Positions 1-15,759 of a stretch of DNA of 64,000 bases are shown here, piece by piece (within the stretch, counting starts at the first letter, position 1; each line of letters begins with the position of its first letter). Both the position numbers and the translations under genes were made by a program. The stretch spans positions 62,001 to 126,000 of the forward strand of contig NZ_LRFH01000002.1 in assembly GCF_001641825.1 (NCBI RefSeq), written 5' to 3'. The notes under the pieces were generated by a model, which worked only from the letters and a program-made list of their open reading frames with translations, did not search any database and had not been told where the DNA came from. Source of the DNA: Guyparkeria sp. WRN-7 (lineage in GTDB: Bacteria > Pseudomonadota > Gammaproteobacteria > Halothiobacillales > Halothiobacillaceae).

Positions 1-1374
1 GGCGGCTACACGGCCGCCTTCCGTGCCGCGGATCTGGGCAAGAAGGTCGTCCTGATCGAACGCTACCCGGTCATTGGTGGCGTTTGCCTCAATGTCGGCT
101 GCATCCCGTCAAAGGCCCTGCTGCACGTCTCCGAGGTCCTCAACGAGACCCGTTCGATGAGCGACCACGGCGTGACCTTCGCCGAGCCGGAAATCGATCT
201 CGACAAGCTGCGCGGTTTCAAGGACAGCACCATCAAGAAGCTGACCGGCGGTCTCGAGGCCCTGGCCAAGCAGCGCAAGGTGCAGATCGTGCGCGGCTAC
301 GGTCGCTTCGTCGACCCGCACCACGTCAAGGTGGTCGATGACGAAGGCAACGAGACGCTGGTGCGCTTCGACAATGCCATCGTCGCCGCCGGCTCTCAGC
401 CGGTGAAGCTGCCGTTCATCCCGCACGACGACCCGCGCGTGATGGACTCCACCGACGCGCTCGAGCTCGAGGAAGTGCCGGGCAAGATGCTGGTCATCGG
501 CGGCGGCATCATCGGCCTGGAGATGGCGCAGGTCTATCACTCGCTCGGCGCGGAGATCTCGATCGTCGAGCTGGCCGACACCATCATTCCGGGTGCCGAC
601 AAGGACCTGACCCGTCCGCTGCTCAAGATCCTGAAGAAGCGCTACGAGGACATCTTCCTGGGCGCCAAGGTGACCAACGTCGAGGCCAAGAAGGACGGGC
701 TGCACGTCACGTTCGAGGGCAAGAAGACACCGGAAACCGCTGTTTTCGATCGCATTCTGGTCGCCGTCGGTCGCTCGCCGAACGGCAAGAAGATCGACGC
801 CGAGAATGCCGGCGTCTCGGTCGACGATCGCGGCTTCATTGCCGTCGACGAGCGCCAACGCACCAACGTCGAACACATCCACGCCATCGGCGACGTGGTC
901 GGCCAGCCGATGCTCGCCCACAAGGCGGTCCACGAAGGCAAGGTGGCCGCCGAGGTAATCTGCGGCCTGCCGTCGGCCTTCACGCCGATGGGCATCCCGA
1001 GCGTGGCCTACACCGATCCCGAGGTCGCCTGGGCCGGCAAGACCGAGGACGAGCTCAAGGCCGAGGGCGTCGACTACGAGAAAGGCGCCTTCCCCTGGGC
1101 CGCCTCGGGCCGCTCGCTCAGCCTGGGTCGCGACGAGGGTCTCACCAAGGCGCTGTTCTGCAAGGAAACGCACCGCCTGCTCGGCGCGGGCATCGTCGGC
1201 CCGAATGCCGGCGAACTGGTCGCCGAGGCCATGCTGGCGATCGAGATGGGTGCCGACATGGCGGACATCGGCCTGACCATCCACCCGCACCCCACCCTGT
1301 CGGAGACGCTCGGCTTTGCCGCCGAGATGGCCGAGGGCACCATCACGGACCTGCTGCCGCCGAAGAAGCGCTGA
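1..1374 (+). CDS. lpdA: Dihydrolipoyl dehydrogenase (E3), 5'-truncated by window edge
   Basis: Flavoprotein that reoxidises dihydrolipoamide of 2-oxoacid dehydrogenase complexes with NAD+. The frame is open from base 1, so the start and most of the first FAD-binding glycine motif lie outside the window; 457 residues are visible against a usual ~475. The redox disulfide is seen as GGVCLNVGC around residues 27-35, the NAD-binding motif as VIGGGIIGLEMA, and the C-terminal catalytic His-Glu pair as HPHPTLSET. The acetyltransferase (E2) gene is the expected upstream neighbour but is not visible. The next gene starts 24 bases downstream, so co-transcription is possible. Confidence 0.96.
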   Translation, partial: GGYTAAFRAADLGKKVVLIERYPVIGGVCLNVGCIPSKALLHVSEVLNETRSMSDHGVTFAEPEIDLDKLRGFKDSTIKKLTGGLEALAKQRKVQIVRGYGRFVDPHHVKVVDDEGNETLVRFDNAIVAAGSQPVKLPFIPHDDPRVMDSTDALELEEVPGKMLVIGGGIIGLEMAQVYHSLGAEISIVELADTIIPGADKDLTRPLLKILKKRYEDIFLGAKVTNVEAKKDGLHVTFEGKKTPETAVFDRILVAVGRSPNGKKIDAENAGVSVDDRGFIAVDERQRTNVEHIHAIGDVVGQPMLAHKAVHEGKVAAEVICGLPSAFTPMGIPSVAYTDPEVAWAGKTEDELKAEGVDYEKGAFPWAASGRSLSLGRDEGLTKALFCKETHRLLGAGIVGPNAGELVAEAMLAIEMGADMADIGLTIHPHPTLSETLGFAAEMAEGTITDLLPPKKR

Positions 1375-1398
1375 TAAGAGCGTTCAGGGAGGACTCGA

Positions 1399-2184
1399 GT
1401 GGAATACCTGCTGTTCGCCATTCTCGGCATGGTCGGCGGGCTTGCCGCCGGTCTGCTCGGGATTGGTGGCGGGTTGATCATGGTGCCGGTGCTGCTGATG
1501 ATCTTCCCCACCATCGGCATCAGTGGCGCTCATCTCGTCCACATCGCCATCGGGACGTCGCTCGCGGCGATCGTGTTCGCCTCGATTACCTCCGTCTACA
1601 GCCATCACCGACACGGGGGGGTACTCTGGGGAGTGTTCGCCCGCTTTGCGCCCGGGATGGTGATCGGCGCCATGCTCGGCTCGACGGTGGCTCACTACCT
1701 TCCCGGTGACGTTCTCAAGGCGGTCTTCGGCGTGCTCGAGATCGTGGTCGCCCTGCAGATGGCCTTCGGGCGGCAGCCGCCGGCAAGCCGTCAGCTCCCG
1801 AGAATCGTGCCGCTGACCGGGGTGTCCACCACGTTCGGCGCGATCGCCTCGATCATGGGCATGGGCGGTGGCGCCATGACCACGCCATTCTTCCTCTACT
1901 GCAACATCACGGCCCGCAATGCGATTGCGACCAGCGCCTCGCTCGGCCTGCCCACGGCCCTGTTCGGTGCCATCGGCTACGTGGTCAGCGGCTGGACGAC
2001 CGAAGGGTTGCCCGAACTCAGTGCCGGTTATGTCTATCTGCCGGCACTGGCCGGTATCGTGGTGTTTTCGGTGCTCTTCGCGCCCATCGGTGCCAAACTC
2101 GCCCAGGTGCTTCCGGCCCGCACGCTCAAGCGCATCTTCGCGTTCGTGCTGATGGGGCTGGGGCTGCACATGATCCTGGCCTGA
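1399..2184 (+). CDS. TauE/SafE-family membrane permease (261 aa)
   Basis: Multi-pass inner-membrane protein of the TauE/SafE (DUF81) family, whose members are thought to export sulfite, sulfoacetate or other small organic anions. It carries the family's internal duplication: GLLGIGGGLIMVP near the N-terminus and SIMGMGGGAMTTP in the second half, each followed by hydrophobic helices. The start is GTG at 1399, chosen because a strong AGGGAGGA lies just upstream and the preceding lpdA ends at 1374. Substrate cannot be told from sequence. It sits between lpdA and coaD, close enough to both (24 and 17 bases) to be in one transcript. Confidence 0.85.
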   Translation: MEYLLFAILGMVGGLAAGLLGIGGGLIMVPVLLMIFPTIGISGAHLVHIAIGTSLAAIVFASITSVYSHHRHGGVLWGVFARFAPGMVIGAMLGSTVAHYLPGDVLKAVFGVLEIVVALQMAFGRQPPASRQLPRIVPLTGVSTTFGAIASIMGMGGGAMTTPFFLYCNITARNAIATSASLGLPTALFGAIGYVVSGWTTEGLPELSAGYVYLPALAGIVVFSVLFAPIGAKLAQVLPARTLKRIFAFVLMGLGLHMILA

Positions 2185-2201
2185 CTTCGCGGAGATCTCT
2201 C

Positions 2202-2696
2202 ATGTCCAACGAGCGCCGCATCGCCATCTACCCCGGCACGTTCGATCCGATTACCTACGGTCATGTCGATCTGGCCCAGCGCGCCGCACGCCTGTTCGAC
2301 GAGGTGATCGTGGCGGTGGCCGGGGATTCGGGCAAGAACACCCTCTTCCCGCTTGAAAAGCGCACGGAACTGGCCGAGTCGGCTATCGCCGACTGTCCCG
2401 GCAAGATCCGGGTTGCCTCCTTCGACGGCTTGCTGGTCAACTTTGCCGAGGAATGCGGGGCGACCGCCCTGGTGCGCGGCCTGCGCGCGGTAAGTGACTT
2501 CGAGTACGAGATTCAGCTGGCCGCGATCAACCGTCGTCTGAACAACGAGCTGGAGACGGTGTTCCTGTCGCCGGCCGAGGATCTGGGGTTCGTTTCCTCG
2601 AGCATTGTGCGCGAGCTGGCCCGCCTCGGCGGCAACGTCGCCGACTTTGTCCCGCCGGCTGTGGTCCAGGCGCTCGCGGAAATTGACCGAGCGTAA
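2202..2696 (+). CDS. coaD: Phosphopantetheine adenylyltransferase
   Basis: Fourth step of coenzyme A synthesis: transfers AMP from ATP to 4'-phosphopantetheine to form dephospho-CoA. All family motifs are visible in a full-length 164-residue protein: the nucleotidyltransferase segment PGTFDPITYGH (T/HxGH) at the N-terminus, RGLRAVSDFEYE in the middle and SSSIVRE near residues 130-136. ATG at 2202 follows a GGAGAT ribosome-binding site. A ferredoxin gene follows 93 bases later; a coaD-ferredoxin order is common in gammaproteobacteria. Confidence 0.97.
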   Translation: MSNERRIAIYPGTFDPITYGHVDLAQRAARLFDEVIVAVAGDSGKNTLFPLEKRTELAESAIADCPGKIRVASFDGLLVNFAEECGATALVRGLRAVSDFEYEIQLAAINRRLNNELETVFLSPAEDLGFVSSSIVRELARLGGNVADFVPPAVVQALAEIDRA

Positions 2697-2765
2697 TACT
2701 GGGTTATTTTCTTCCGAACCGCGCCAAAAACGCGTTTACCTGTTATCCTGTGCGCCAGTGACTGA

Positions 2766-3038
<273 letters not shown>

Positions 3039-3068
3039 TTCCGGCGCCGTTTCGGAAACGGATACGAG

Positions 3069-3103
3069 AAAGGCCCGCCAATCCGGCGGGCCTTTTCTTT
3101 TTG
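3069..3103 (+). terminator. Rho-independent terminator after the ferredoxin gene
   Basis: The stem AAGGCCCGCC / GGCGGGCCTT with a short loop is followed by TTCTTTTTG. On the opposite strand the stem is followed by TTTCTC, so it may also weakly end the convergent serS-ACP transcript. Confidence 0.9.
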
Positions 3104-3133
3104 TCCTTCAGGCGATCAATGGGTGAATCGCGC

Positions 3134-4752
<1,619 letters not shown>

Positions 4753-4756
4753 TCAG

Positions 4757-5235
4757 TCAGGCGAGGTACTCGACCTCGACGATCTCGAATGTCCGGGTGC
4801 TGCCGCCCGGCGCATTGAAGGTGACCTCGTCTCCGACCGACTTGCCGATCAGTGCCCGTGCGATGGGCGAATGGATCGAGATCAGGTTCTGCTTGATGTC
4901 GGCCTCGTCGTCACCGACGATCTTGTAACGCGTCTCGGCGTCGGTATCCAGATCGAGCAGCTCGACCGTGGCGCCGAAGATCACCTTGTCGCCCGGTGGC
5001 ATGCGCGTCACGTCGATGATCTGCGCATGCGAGAGCTTGGCCTCGATTTCCTTGATGCGCCCTTCCACGAAGCCCTGTTCCTCACGGGCGGCGTGGTACT
5101 CGGCATTCTCCTTCAGGTCGCCCAGTTCGCGAGCCTCGGCGATCGCCTCGATGATGCGAGGCCGCTCGACGCTACGCAGACGCTTGAGCTCTTCCTCCAG
5201 CTGGGCTGCACCGGCAGCCGTCATCGGGGTCTGGT

Positions 5236-5239
<4 letters not shown>
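4757..5239 (-). CDS. greA: Transcription elongation factor GreA
   Basis: Binds the RNA polymerase secondary channel and stimulates cleavage of backtracked transcripts. 160 residues: an N-terminal coiled-coil with the tip acidic pair in the segment [15 protein letters not shown], then a C-terminal FKBP-like globular domain ending in EIVEVEYLA. The start ATG 5239 shares an ATGA overlap with the carB stop, the same carAB-greA order as in many gammaproteobacteria. A reading frame extends further upstream, but only within carB. Confidence 0.96.
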
Positions 5240-8469
<3,230 letters not shown>

Positions 8470-8529
8470 GCTCGACTCACCTGCCAGCCGTGGCTGGGCA
8501 GTTGGTTATTCTGGGATCGGGATTGTCGG

Positions 8530-9699
8530 TTATTCAGCGTCGGGGCGCCCACGGGCGTCGATGCTCTCGACGAACTGGTCGAAGAGCAGGTCCAGGTCGT
8601 GCGGGCCCGGGCTGGCCTCGGGGTGCCCCTGGAAGCTGAACGCCGCACAATCGGTACGGCGGATGCCCTGGAGGCTGCCGTCGAACAATGATCGGTGGGT
8701 GGCCTCGAGGTGGGCCGGCAGGCTGTCCTCCTCGACCGCGAAGCCATGGTTCTGACTGGAGATCAGCACGCGCTTGCCGTGGATGTCCTGGACAGGATGG
8801 TTCGCACCATGGTGGCCGAACTTCATCTTGCTGGTCTTCGCCCCGCTGGCGAGCGCGAGAAGCTGGTGGCCGAGGCAGATGCCGAACAGCGGGATGCCGC
8901 TTTCCAGGAACCGCTCGATGTCGCCGATCGCCTTGGTGCAGGCGGCCGGATCGCCCGGGCCGTTACCGACCAGGATGCCGTCCGGGTTCTTGGCCAGCAG
9001 GTCCTCCACCGGCGCGTCGGCCGGGAACAGCGTGATGCGGCAGCCGCGGTCGACCAGCTTCCTGAGGATGTTGTGCTTGAAGCCGTAGTCGTAGGCGACG
9101 ATATGGCGCGTGGCGGCCGGCCGGTCGGCATCCTCGACCCACCAGGAACCGGCGGTCCACTCGCGCACCTCGCGCGTGCCGACCTCCGGGATCAGGTCCA
9201 TGCCGGCCAGCCCGGCGAAGCCCTGTGCCTTTTCGATCGCCGTGGTCGCATCCAGGTCGTCGCCGGCGACGATACAACCCTTCATCGCCCCCTGGTCGCG
9301 CAGGCGGCGGGTCAGTTCGCGGGTGTCGATCTCGGAAATCGCGACCACGCCGTGCTTGCGGCAGTAGTCCTCAAGGGTTTCCTCGCCGCGCCAGGAACTC
9401 ATCTGGCCGGAATCGCGAATCACCAGCCCGGCGACGTGGACCGAATCGGACTCGGCATCCTCGTCGTTGGTGCCGACGTTGCCGATGTGCGGGTAGGTCA
9501 GGGTCACGATCTGACGGCGGTAGGACGGGTCGGTGAGGATCTCCTGGTAGCCCGTCATCGCGGTATTGAACACCACCTCGCCCACGGACTCCCCATCGAC
9601 ACCAATGGAGGTACCGTAAAAAACGCTCCCGTCTTCGAGAGCCAGGAGCGCCGTGTTGGCCGGGAGCCCGGTGTTCGCGTCTGAGACCGTGCTATCCAA
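8530..9699 (-). CDS. carA: Carbamoyl phosphate synthase small (glutaminase) subunit
   Basis: Hydrolyses glutamine and passes ammonia to CarB. 389 residues with the N-terminal CPSase small domain and a C-terminal class I glutamine amidotransferase: the nucleophile is in [10 protein letters not shown] and the catalytic His-Glu in [10 protein letters not shown]. The ATG at 9699 is the natural start ([11 protein letters not shown]), with about 200 bases of upstream non-coding DNA before dapB, where its promoter should lie. Confidence 0.98.
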   Translation of the reverse strand: MDSTVSDANTGLPANTALLALEDGSVFYGTSIGVDGESVGEVVFNTAMTGYQEILTDPSYRRQIVTLTYPHIGNVGTNDEDAESDSVHVAGLVIRDSGQMSSWRGEETLEDYCRKHGVVAISEIDTRELTRRLRDQGAMKGCIVAGDDLDATTAIEKAQGFAGLAGMDLIPEVGTREVREWTAGSWWVEDADRPAATRHIVAYDYGFKHNILRKLVDRGCRITLFPADAPVEDLLAKNPDGILVGNGPGDPAACTKAIGDIERFLESGIPLFGICLGHQLLALASGAKTSKMKFGHHGANHPVQDIHGKRVLISSQNHGFAVEEDSLPAHLEATHRSLFDGSLQGIRRTDCAAFSFQGHPEASPGPHDLDLLFDQFVESIDARGRPDAE

Positions 9700-9787
9700 G
9701 AACTTTCCCCCACAGATTTGTCATGTCGCCCCGCCCGAGTCGGCGCTGGCCGCCGAGGCAGCGCCGCCCCCTCGGTTTCGCGGCGCA

Positions 9788-9817
9788 ATTATGACTGAAA
9801 GGCCCCGATGCTGTCCA
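9788..9817 (-). promoter_or_regulatory. Possible sigma-70 promoter for carAB-greA-serS
   Basis: On the minus strand TGGACA is followed after 18 bases by CATAAT, about 90 bases before carA ATG. A small inverted repeat, CGGCGAAACGCCG (9819-9831), sits just upstream. I see no convincing ARG box. This rests on sequence match alone. Confidence 0.35.
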
Positions 9818-9903
9818 CGGCGAAACGCCGTTTGTCCGGGGCGGCCGTCGTTTTGCCGCCATTCCGGAAGACCGCTTCTGGTCGCAGCCGGCTGCGGTCA
9901 GTA

Positions 9904-11332
<1,429 letters not shown>

Positions 11333-11538
11333 TGAGTCTCTCCTGATTGAATCGGTGGCGACGTGGCCGAAGGCCCACGAGACTAGCACGTGGCAGCCGC
11401 CCCATGGCCGAAGCCCGAGCCGGACGACATGGCCGGCGCTGGCTTCGCTATACTGTCCGGCGGGTCGCCCGGGGCTCCCTCCCGACGCCCCGCCCGGCAC
11501 TCGTTCACCCCGCCAATCCAGCCTGGTAGCGCGCAAAC

Positions 11539-12978
11539 ATGGCCGAACTCACCGACATTGATCGTCAGGACGAGCTCGATTCGCTGATCCACGAGATCCG
11601 GGACACCCTTTCGCATCACGAAGCGCTTAGTGGCGAGGCCGCTCAGGGCGAGAGAAGGACGCCGCCGTTCCAGGATCTTCTGCGCGACCGCGACCTCGGA
11701 CGTCTGGCGCGCAAGATCGAGCGTCTGCACGCGGCCGACATTGCCAAGGTGCTCGAGTCCCTGCCTCGGGACGAACGCCTGATCATCTGGGAGCTGGTGC
11801 ATTCGCATCGCGACGGCGACGTGCTGCTCGAGGTTTCCGACTCGGTGCGCGACACCCTGATCGAGGCAATGGACCGCGAGGAGATCCTCAACGCCGCCTC
11901 GATGCTGGATACCGACGAGCTTGCCGATCTTGCCCCCGACCTGCCCGAGGGCATGATGCAGGACGTCTTTACGGCCCTGCCGATCGACGATCGCGAGAAG
12001 TTGCGCTTCGTCATGTCCTACGAGGACGACACGATCGGGGCGCTGATGGACTTCGACCTGGTGACCGTCCGTGGCGACGTCACCATCGAGGTGGCGCTGC
12101 GCTACCTGCGGCGGATGGACTCCCTGCCGGATCACACCGACAAGCTGTTCGTGGTCGATCGTGATGGCCTGTTCGAGGGCGTGATCCACCTGAAGACCCT
12201 GCTGCTCAACGACCCCGAAACGATCGTCGACGAGGTCATGCAGAGTGACGTGGTGCGCTTTCACCCCGAGGACAGCGCCCGTGACGGTGCGGATGCCTTC
12301 GAACGCTACGACCTGGTGAGCGCCCCGGTAGTCGACGAGGTCGATCGGCTCGTCGGCCGGGTCACGATCGACGCGGTGGTCGACTTCATTCGCGAATCGA
12401 GCGACGAGGAGCGCCTCTCGCAGGTCGGCCTCTCCGAGGAAGAGGACATCTTCGCCCCGGTGCGCAAGTCGGTCCGCAACCGCGCGCCGTGGCTCGCCGT
12501 GAACCTAGTCACCGCCCTGATTGCCGCCCAGGTGATCGGCCTGTTCGAGGGCTCGATCGAGAAGCTGGTGGCCCTGGCCGCGCTGATGCCGATCGTCGCC
12601 GGGATGGGCGGCAATGTCGGCAACCAGACCATCACGATGATCGTGCGCGAACTGGCCTTCCGCAAACTGGGCGGCGGTGACATCCGCCTGCTCTACGGCA
12701 AGGAGATGAAGGTCGCGTTGATCAACGGTGTGGTGTGGGGTGGCGTGCTCGGCATCGTCACCTTCCTGATGTATCAGAACCCCGGCGTCTCGGCCGTGAT
12801 GCTGGCTGCCGTGACCCTGAACTTCCTGAGCGCGGCCTTCTTCGGTGTGACCATTCCGATATTGCGCACGCGGATGGGGCGTGATCCGGCGCTGGGCAGC
12901 GCGGTGATGATCACGGCGATCACCGATTCCGGCGGCTTCTTCATCTTCCTCGGGCTGGCCACCCTGTTCCTGCTCTGA
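11539..12978 (+). CDS. mgtE: MgtE-family magnesium transporter
   Basis: Mg2+-gated Mg2+ channel of the inner membrane. 479 residues in the family order: N-terminal helical MgtE_N domain (to about 140), two CBS domains (~140-265) and five C-terminal membrane helices. The conserved pore segment is seen as [19 protein letters not shown] 11539 follows a purine-poor leader, so the exact start is less certain than the identity. It separates orn from rsgA, which are direct divergent neighbours in E. coli; the 8-base gap to rsgA suggests one transcript. Confidence 0.95.
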   Translation: MAELTDIDRQDELDSLIHEIRDTLSHHEALSGEAAQGERRTPPFQDLLRDRDLGRLARKIERLHAADIAKVLESLPRDERLIIWELVHSHRDGDVLLEVSDSVRDTLIEAMDREEILNAASMLDTDELADLAPDLPEGMMQDVFTALPIDDREKLRFVMSYEDDTIGALMDFDLVTVRGDVTIEVALRYLRRMDSLPDHTDKLFVVDRDGLFEGVIHLKTLLLNDPETIVDEVMQSDVVRFHPEDSARDGADAFERYDLVSAPVVDEVDRLVGRVTIDAVVDFIRESSDEERLSQVGLSEEEDIFAPVRKSVRNRAPWLAVNLVTALIAAQVIGLFEGSIEKLVALAALMPIVAGMGGNVGNQTITMIVRELAFRKLGGGDIRLLYGKEMKVALINGVVWGGVLGIVTFLMYQNPGVSAVMLAAVTLNFLSAAFFGVTIPILRTRMGRDPALGSAVMITAITDSGGFFIFLGLATLFLL

Positions 12979-12986
12979 GCGCTGCG

Positions 12987-13970
12987 ATGGGTTCCAAGAT
13001 ACGACTGAGCAAACAGCAGCAACGCAAGATCGACCGCCGACGGCGCGTGCGTTCCGTCGAGGACGACTCGCTCGAACGCGGCATCGTGGTCACGCATCAC
13101 GGCCACGACCTGCTGATCGAGGATGCCTCTCATCAACTGTTGCGTGGCCGCGCCCGCCGCACGGTCGGCCGCCTGACCACCGGCGACCGGATCCGCTGGC
13201 AACGCGACGAGCAGGACAACATCGTGATCGAGCAGCGCGAGGATCGGCGCAATCTGCTCATCCGGCCGGATGCCTACGGCAAGAAGAAGATGATGGCGGC
13301 GAACATCGACCAGGTGCTGGTGGTGACCTCCGCCCTGCCCTGGATGAACCCAGAGGTGGTCGAGCGCACCCTGGTCGCCGTGCTCGCCCTGCCGGCCGCC
13401 CCCGTGATCGTGCTCAACAAGGCGGATTTGCTGCCCTCCCTGCCGGAGGCCGACCGAGAGGAGATCGAGCGGACACTGCGATTGTGGACATCGCTGGGGT
13501 TCGAGGTGATCCGGACCTCGGTCAAGTCCGGCGAAGGCATCGACGTGCTGCGCGAGCGCCTGCACGAGCAGATCACGCTCACCGTCGGCCTCTCGGGCGT
13601 GGGCAAGACTTCGCTGACACGGGAGATCACGCCGACGGCCGACCAGGCGGCCATCGGGGAGATATCGGCCTTCAATCGCGAAGGCACGCATACCACGCGC
13701 GCCAGCACGCTATACCGATTTCCCGATGGCGAAGGTGGCCTGATCGATGCCCCGGGGGTGCGCGACTTCCCCCTCGAGACGATCACCGACGAGGCATTGG
13801 CCGCGGCATTCCCGGAGATCACGGACACGGCAGCCTATTGCCGGTTCAACGACTGCCGCCATCGCAACGAGCCCGGCTGCGCCGTGCGACAGGCCGTGGA
13901 GGACGGCGAGATCCTGCCGCGACGCCTTGAGCAGTACCAGTCCCTGCTCGAGGCCAGCCGGACGCGGTAA
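12987..13970 (+). CDS. rsgA: Ribosome small subunit-dependent GTPase RsgA
   Basis: Circularly permuted GTPase that checks late 30S maturation. 327 residues: N-terminal OB fold, then the G motifs in permuted order, NKADLL (G4) before the P-loop GLSGVGKTSL (G1; most homologues have GPSGVGKSSL), then DAPGVRDF (G3), and a C-terminal zinc site YCRFNDCRHRNEPGC. The start ATG 12987 lies 8 bases after the mgtE stop. Confidence 0.96.
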   Translation: MGSKIRLSKQQQRKIDRRRRVRSVEDDSLERGIVVTHHGHDLLIEDASHQLLRGRARRTVGRLTTGDRIRWQRDEQDNIVIEQREDRRNLLIRPDAYGKKKMMAANIDQVLVVTSALPWMNPEVVERTLVAVLALPAAPVIVLNKADLLPSLPEADREEIERTLRLWTSLGFEVIRTSVKSGEGIDVLRERLHEQITLTVGLSGVGKTSLTREITPTADQAAIGEISAFNREGTHTTRASTLYRFPDGEGGLIDAPGVRDFPLETITDEALAAAFPEITDTAAYCRFNDCRHRNEPGCAVRQAVEDGEILPRRLEQYQSLLEASRTR

Positions 13971-13983
13971 CGCCTCTGGGCGC

Positions 13984-14328
13984 CTAGCCCGGCGGCCACT
14001 GCATGGCACGCCCGCCCAGCAGATGCAGGTGGAGGTGGTAGACGTCCTGCCCCCCATCACGATTGCAGTTGAACACCGTCCGGAACCCCGACTCGTCGAT
14101 CCCCTCCTGGGCGGCGATCTCCCCGGCCACCACGAACAGCTCGCCGATCAACGGCGCGTCTTCCGGTGCGATGTCATTCACGGTCGGGATTGTCTTCTTG
14201 GGGATGATCAGCACGTGCACCGGCGCCTGCGGATTGATGTCGCGAAAAGCCAGGATCCGCTCGTTTTCGAACACGATGTCGGCCGGGATTTCCCGGTTGA
14301 TGATCTTGCTGAAAATGGTCTCGCTCAC
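13984..14328 (-). CDS. HIT-family nucleotide hydrolase (HinT-like), 114 aa
   Basis: Histidine-triad protein, likely a purine nucleoside phosphoramidase. The triad is at the C-terminus as YHLHLHLLGGR, with the family N-terminus SETIFSKIINREIPADIV. I place the start at GTG 14328 because the homologous region begins there and an AGGAAA lies just upstream; ATG 14430 would add residues that look unrelated. Its 3' end faces rsgA with only 13 bases between. Confidence 0.93.
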   Translation of the reverse strand: MSETIFSKIINREIPADIVFENERILAFRDINPQAPVHVLIIPKKTIPTVNDIAPEDAPLIGELFVVAGEIAAQEGIDESGFRTVFNCNRDGGQDVYHLHLHLLGGRAMQWPPG

Positions 14329-14417
14329 GGTTTTCCTGCCTCGGACGTAGTGAATTCGCCCCCAGCTTAGCCTAAGTTCACCGCTCTCCGGCGTGCCCCG
14401 GCTACAAGCTACGCGTT

Positions 14418-14446
14418 TTGCTAGTTGCAATATCCATTAGTATGCT
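14418..14446 (+). promoter_or_regulatory. Putative promoter of the AcrAB-like pump operon
   Basis: TTGCTA, 17 bases, then TATGCT in a stretch that is strikingly AT-rich for this genome. It lies about 90 bases before the adaptor ATG. No adjacent TetR-type repressor gene is present. Confidence 0.45.
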
Positions 14447-14535
14447 ATCTTTTCTACGTCGCGATAACTCCGGATGGCAGCGTGACGTGGACACGTAACG
14501 CCATCCCCCGCTGGCTCACCACACGGTACCGCTCC

Positions 14536-15696
14536 ATGCTTCCCAAACTCGTACGTCCGATCGCCCGGGCCAATCGCCCTGGGCTGCCCCTGATGGCGAT
14601 CGCATTGCTGCTCGCGCCGACGTTGGCGGCACAGGCGCAATCCGGCGGGCAGAAACCGCCCCCGCCCAAGGTGCCGGTGATCACGGTCGAGACGGCAGAC
14701 GCGGCGGTCCACAAGGAGTATCCGGGGCGGACCGAGGCCAACCGGCACGTCGAGGTGCGTGCCCAGGTCGATGGCATTCTCGAGAGTCGCGAGTACACCG
14801 AGGGCGCGCGGGTCGAAAAAGGCGATCCGCTGTTCCGCATCGACGCCCGCCCCTATGAAGCGGCGGTACACGAGGCCGAGGCGGATCTGGCCGCCGCGCG
14901 GGCTACCCTTGCCGCGGCGCGGCGCGACTGGCGCCGGATCGACTCCCTGTTCGATCGCGGCGTGGCCAGTGAGAAGCAGCGCGATGACGCCCGCTCGGCG
15001 CTGGAAACCGCGCAGGCCGGCGTGAAGGTGGCCGAGGCCCAGCTGGAATCGGCCCAGGTCGATCTCGACTACACCACGGTCTCGGCACCGATTCCCGGCA
15101 TCGCCGGTCGACGCGCGGTCGCCGCCGGCAACCTGATCGAGGTGGGTGACCGGCTGGTGAGCCTGGACGAGATCGATCCGATCCAGATCGTGCTCTCCTA
15201 CCCGCTCGACGACCCGTTCGCCGACAGCCAGGCACTCAACCCGACCCCCGACCGTCCGACTCCGGCCGAGGTGGTCGGGATCACCGGCCCGGATGGGCAG
15301 CCCCTGGCGGGCAAGCTCGACTATCGCACCGCCGCCATCGACGAGCAGACCAACTCGATTCGGCTGCGCGGGGTGTTCGCCAACCCCGGCGACGTCTTGC
15401 GCCCCAACCGCTATGTCCGGGTCCGCATCCGGGTGGCCACGGTCAGCGACGCGATCATCGTGCCGGAAACCGCGATCGGCACCGGGCCGGAGCCCGGCAG
15501 CACCGTGATCTACGTCGTCGGCGAGGACGGTACCGCCCAGCAGAAACGCGTTCAGCTCGGGCCGATGAGTGACCAGGGCCGCATCGTCGAATCCGGCCTG
15601 TCCGCCGGTGAGCGCCTCGTGATCGACGGCCTGCTCAAGGTGCGCCCGGGCGCGCCGGTCAATCCGCAGACCCCGAGCGACGAGACCAGCGGCTGA
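14536..15696 (+). CDS. RND efflux periplasmic adaptor (AcrA/MexA-like, 386 aa)
   Basis: Periplasmic membrane-fusion subunit linking an RND pump to an outer-membrane channel. From ATG 14536 the order is: signal peptide (hydrophobic LMAIALLLAPTLAAQAQ, no lipobox Cys), biotinyl-lipoyl half (VEVRAQVDGILESREYTEGA), helical hairpin with Ala/Glu-rich heptads (~110-175), second lipoyl half and beta-barrel, and the membrane-proximal domain (VVPETAIGTGPEPG). Upstream in-frame codons exist, so the start could be earlier; none has a clear ribosome site. The permease follows 63 bases downstream. Confidence 0.93.
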   Translation: MLPKLVRPIARANRPGLPLMAIALLLAPTLAAQAQSGGQKPPPPKVPVITVETADAAVHKEYPGRTEANRHVEVRAQVDGILESREYTEGARVEKGDPLFRIDARPYEAAVHEAEADLAAARATLAAARRDWRRIDSLFDRGVASEKQRDDARSALETAQAGVKVAEAQLESAQVDLDYTTVSAPIPGIAGRRAVAAGNLIEVGDRLVSLDEIDPIQIVLSYPLDDPFADSQALNPTPDRPTPAEVVGITGPDGQPLAGKLDYRTAAIDEQTNSIRLRGVFANPGDVLRPNRYVRVRIRVATVSDAIIVPETAIGTGPEPGSTVIYVVGEDGTAQQKRVQLGPMSDQGRIVESGLSAGERLVIDGLLKVRPGAPVNPQTPSDETSG

Positions 15697-15759
15697 GCCC
15701 CGTCCGTCGAGCCACCCTGCCCGCCGTGACACGCTTCATCACGGGCCCGGAGACCAACG

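Noticed and set aside
11449-11454. TATACT as an mgtE promoter -10 and a search for a Mg2+ riboswitch in the orn-mgtE spacer
   Set aside because: No acceptable -35 at the right distance and no recognisable M-box-like structure in the ~200-base spacer.
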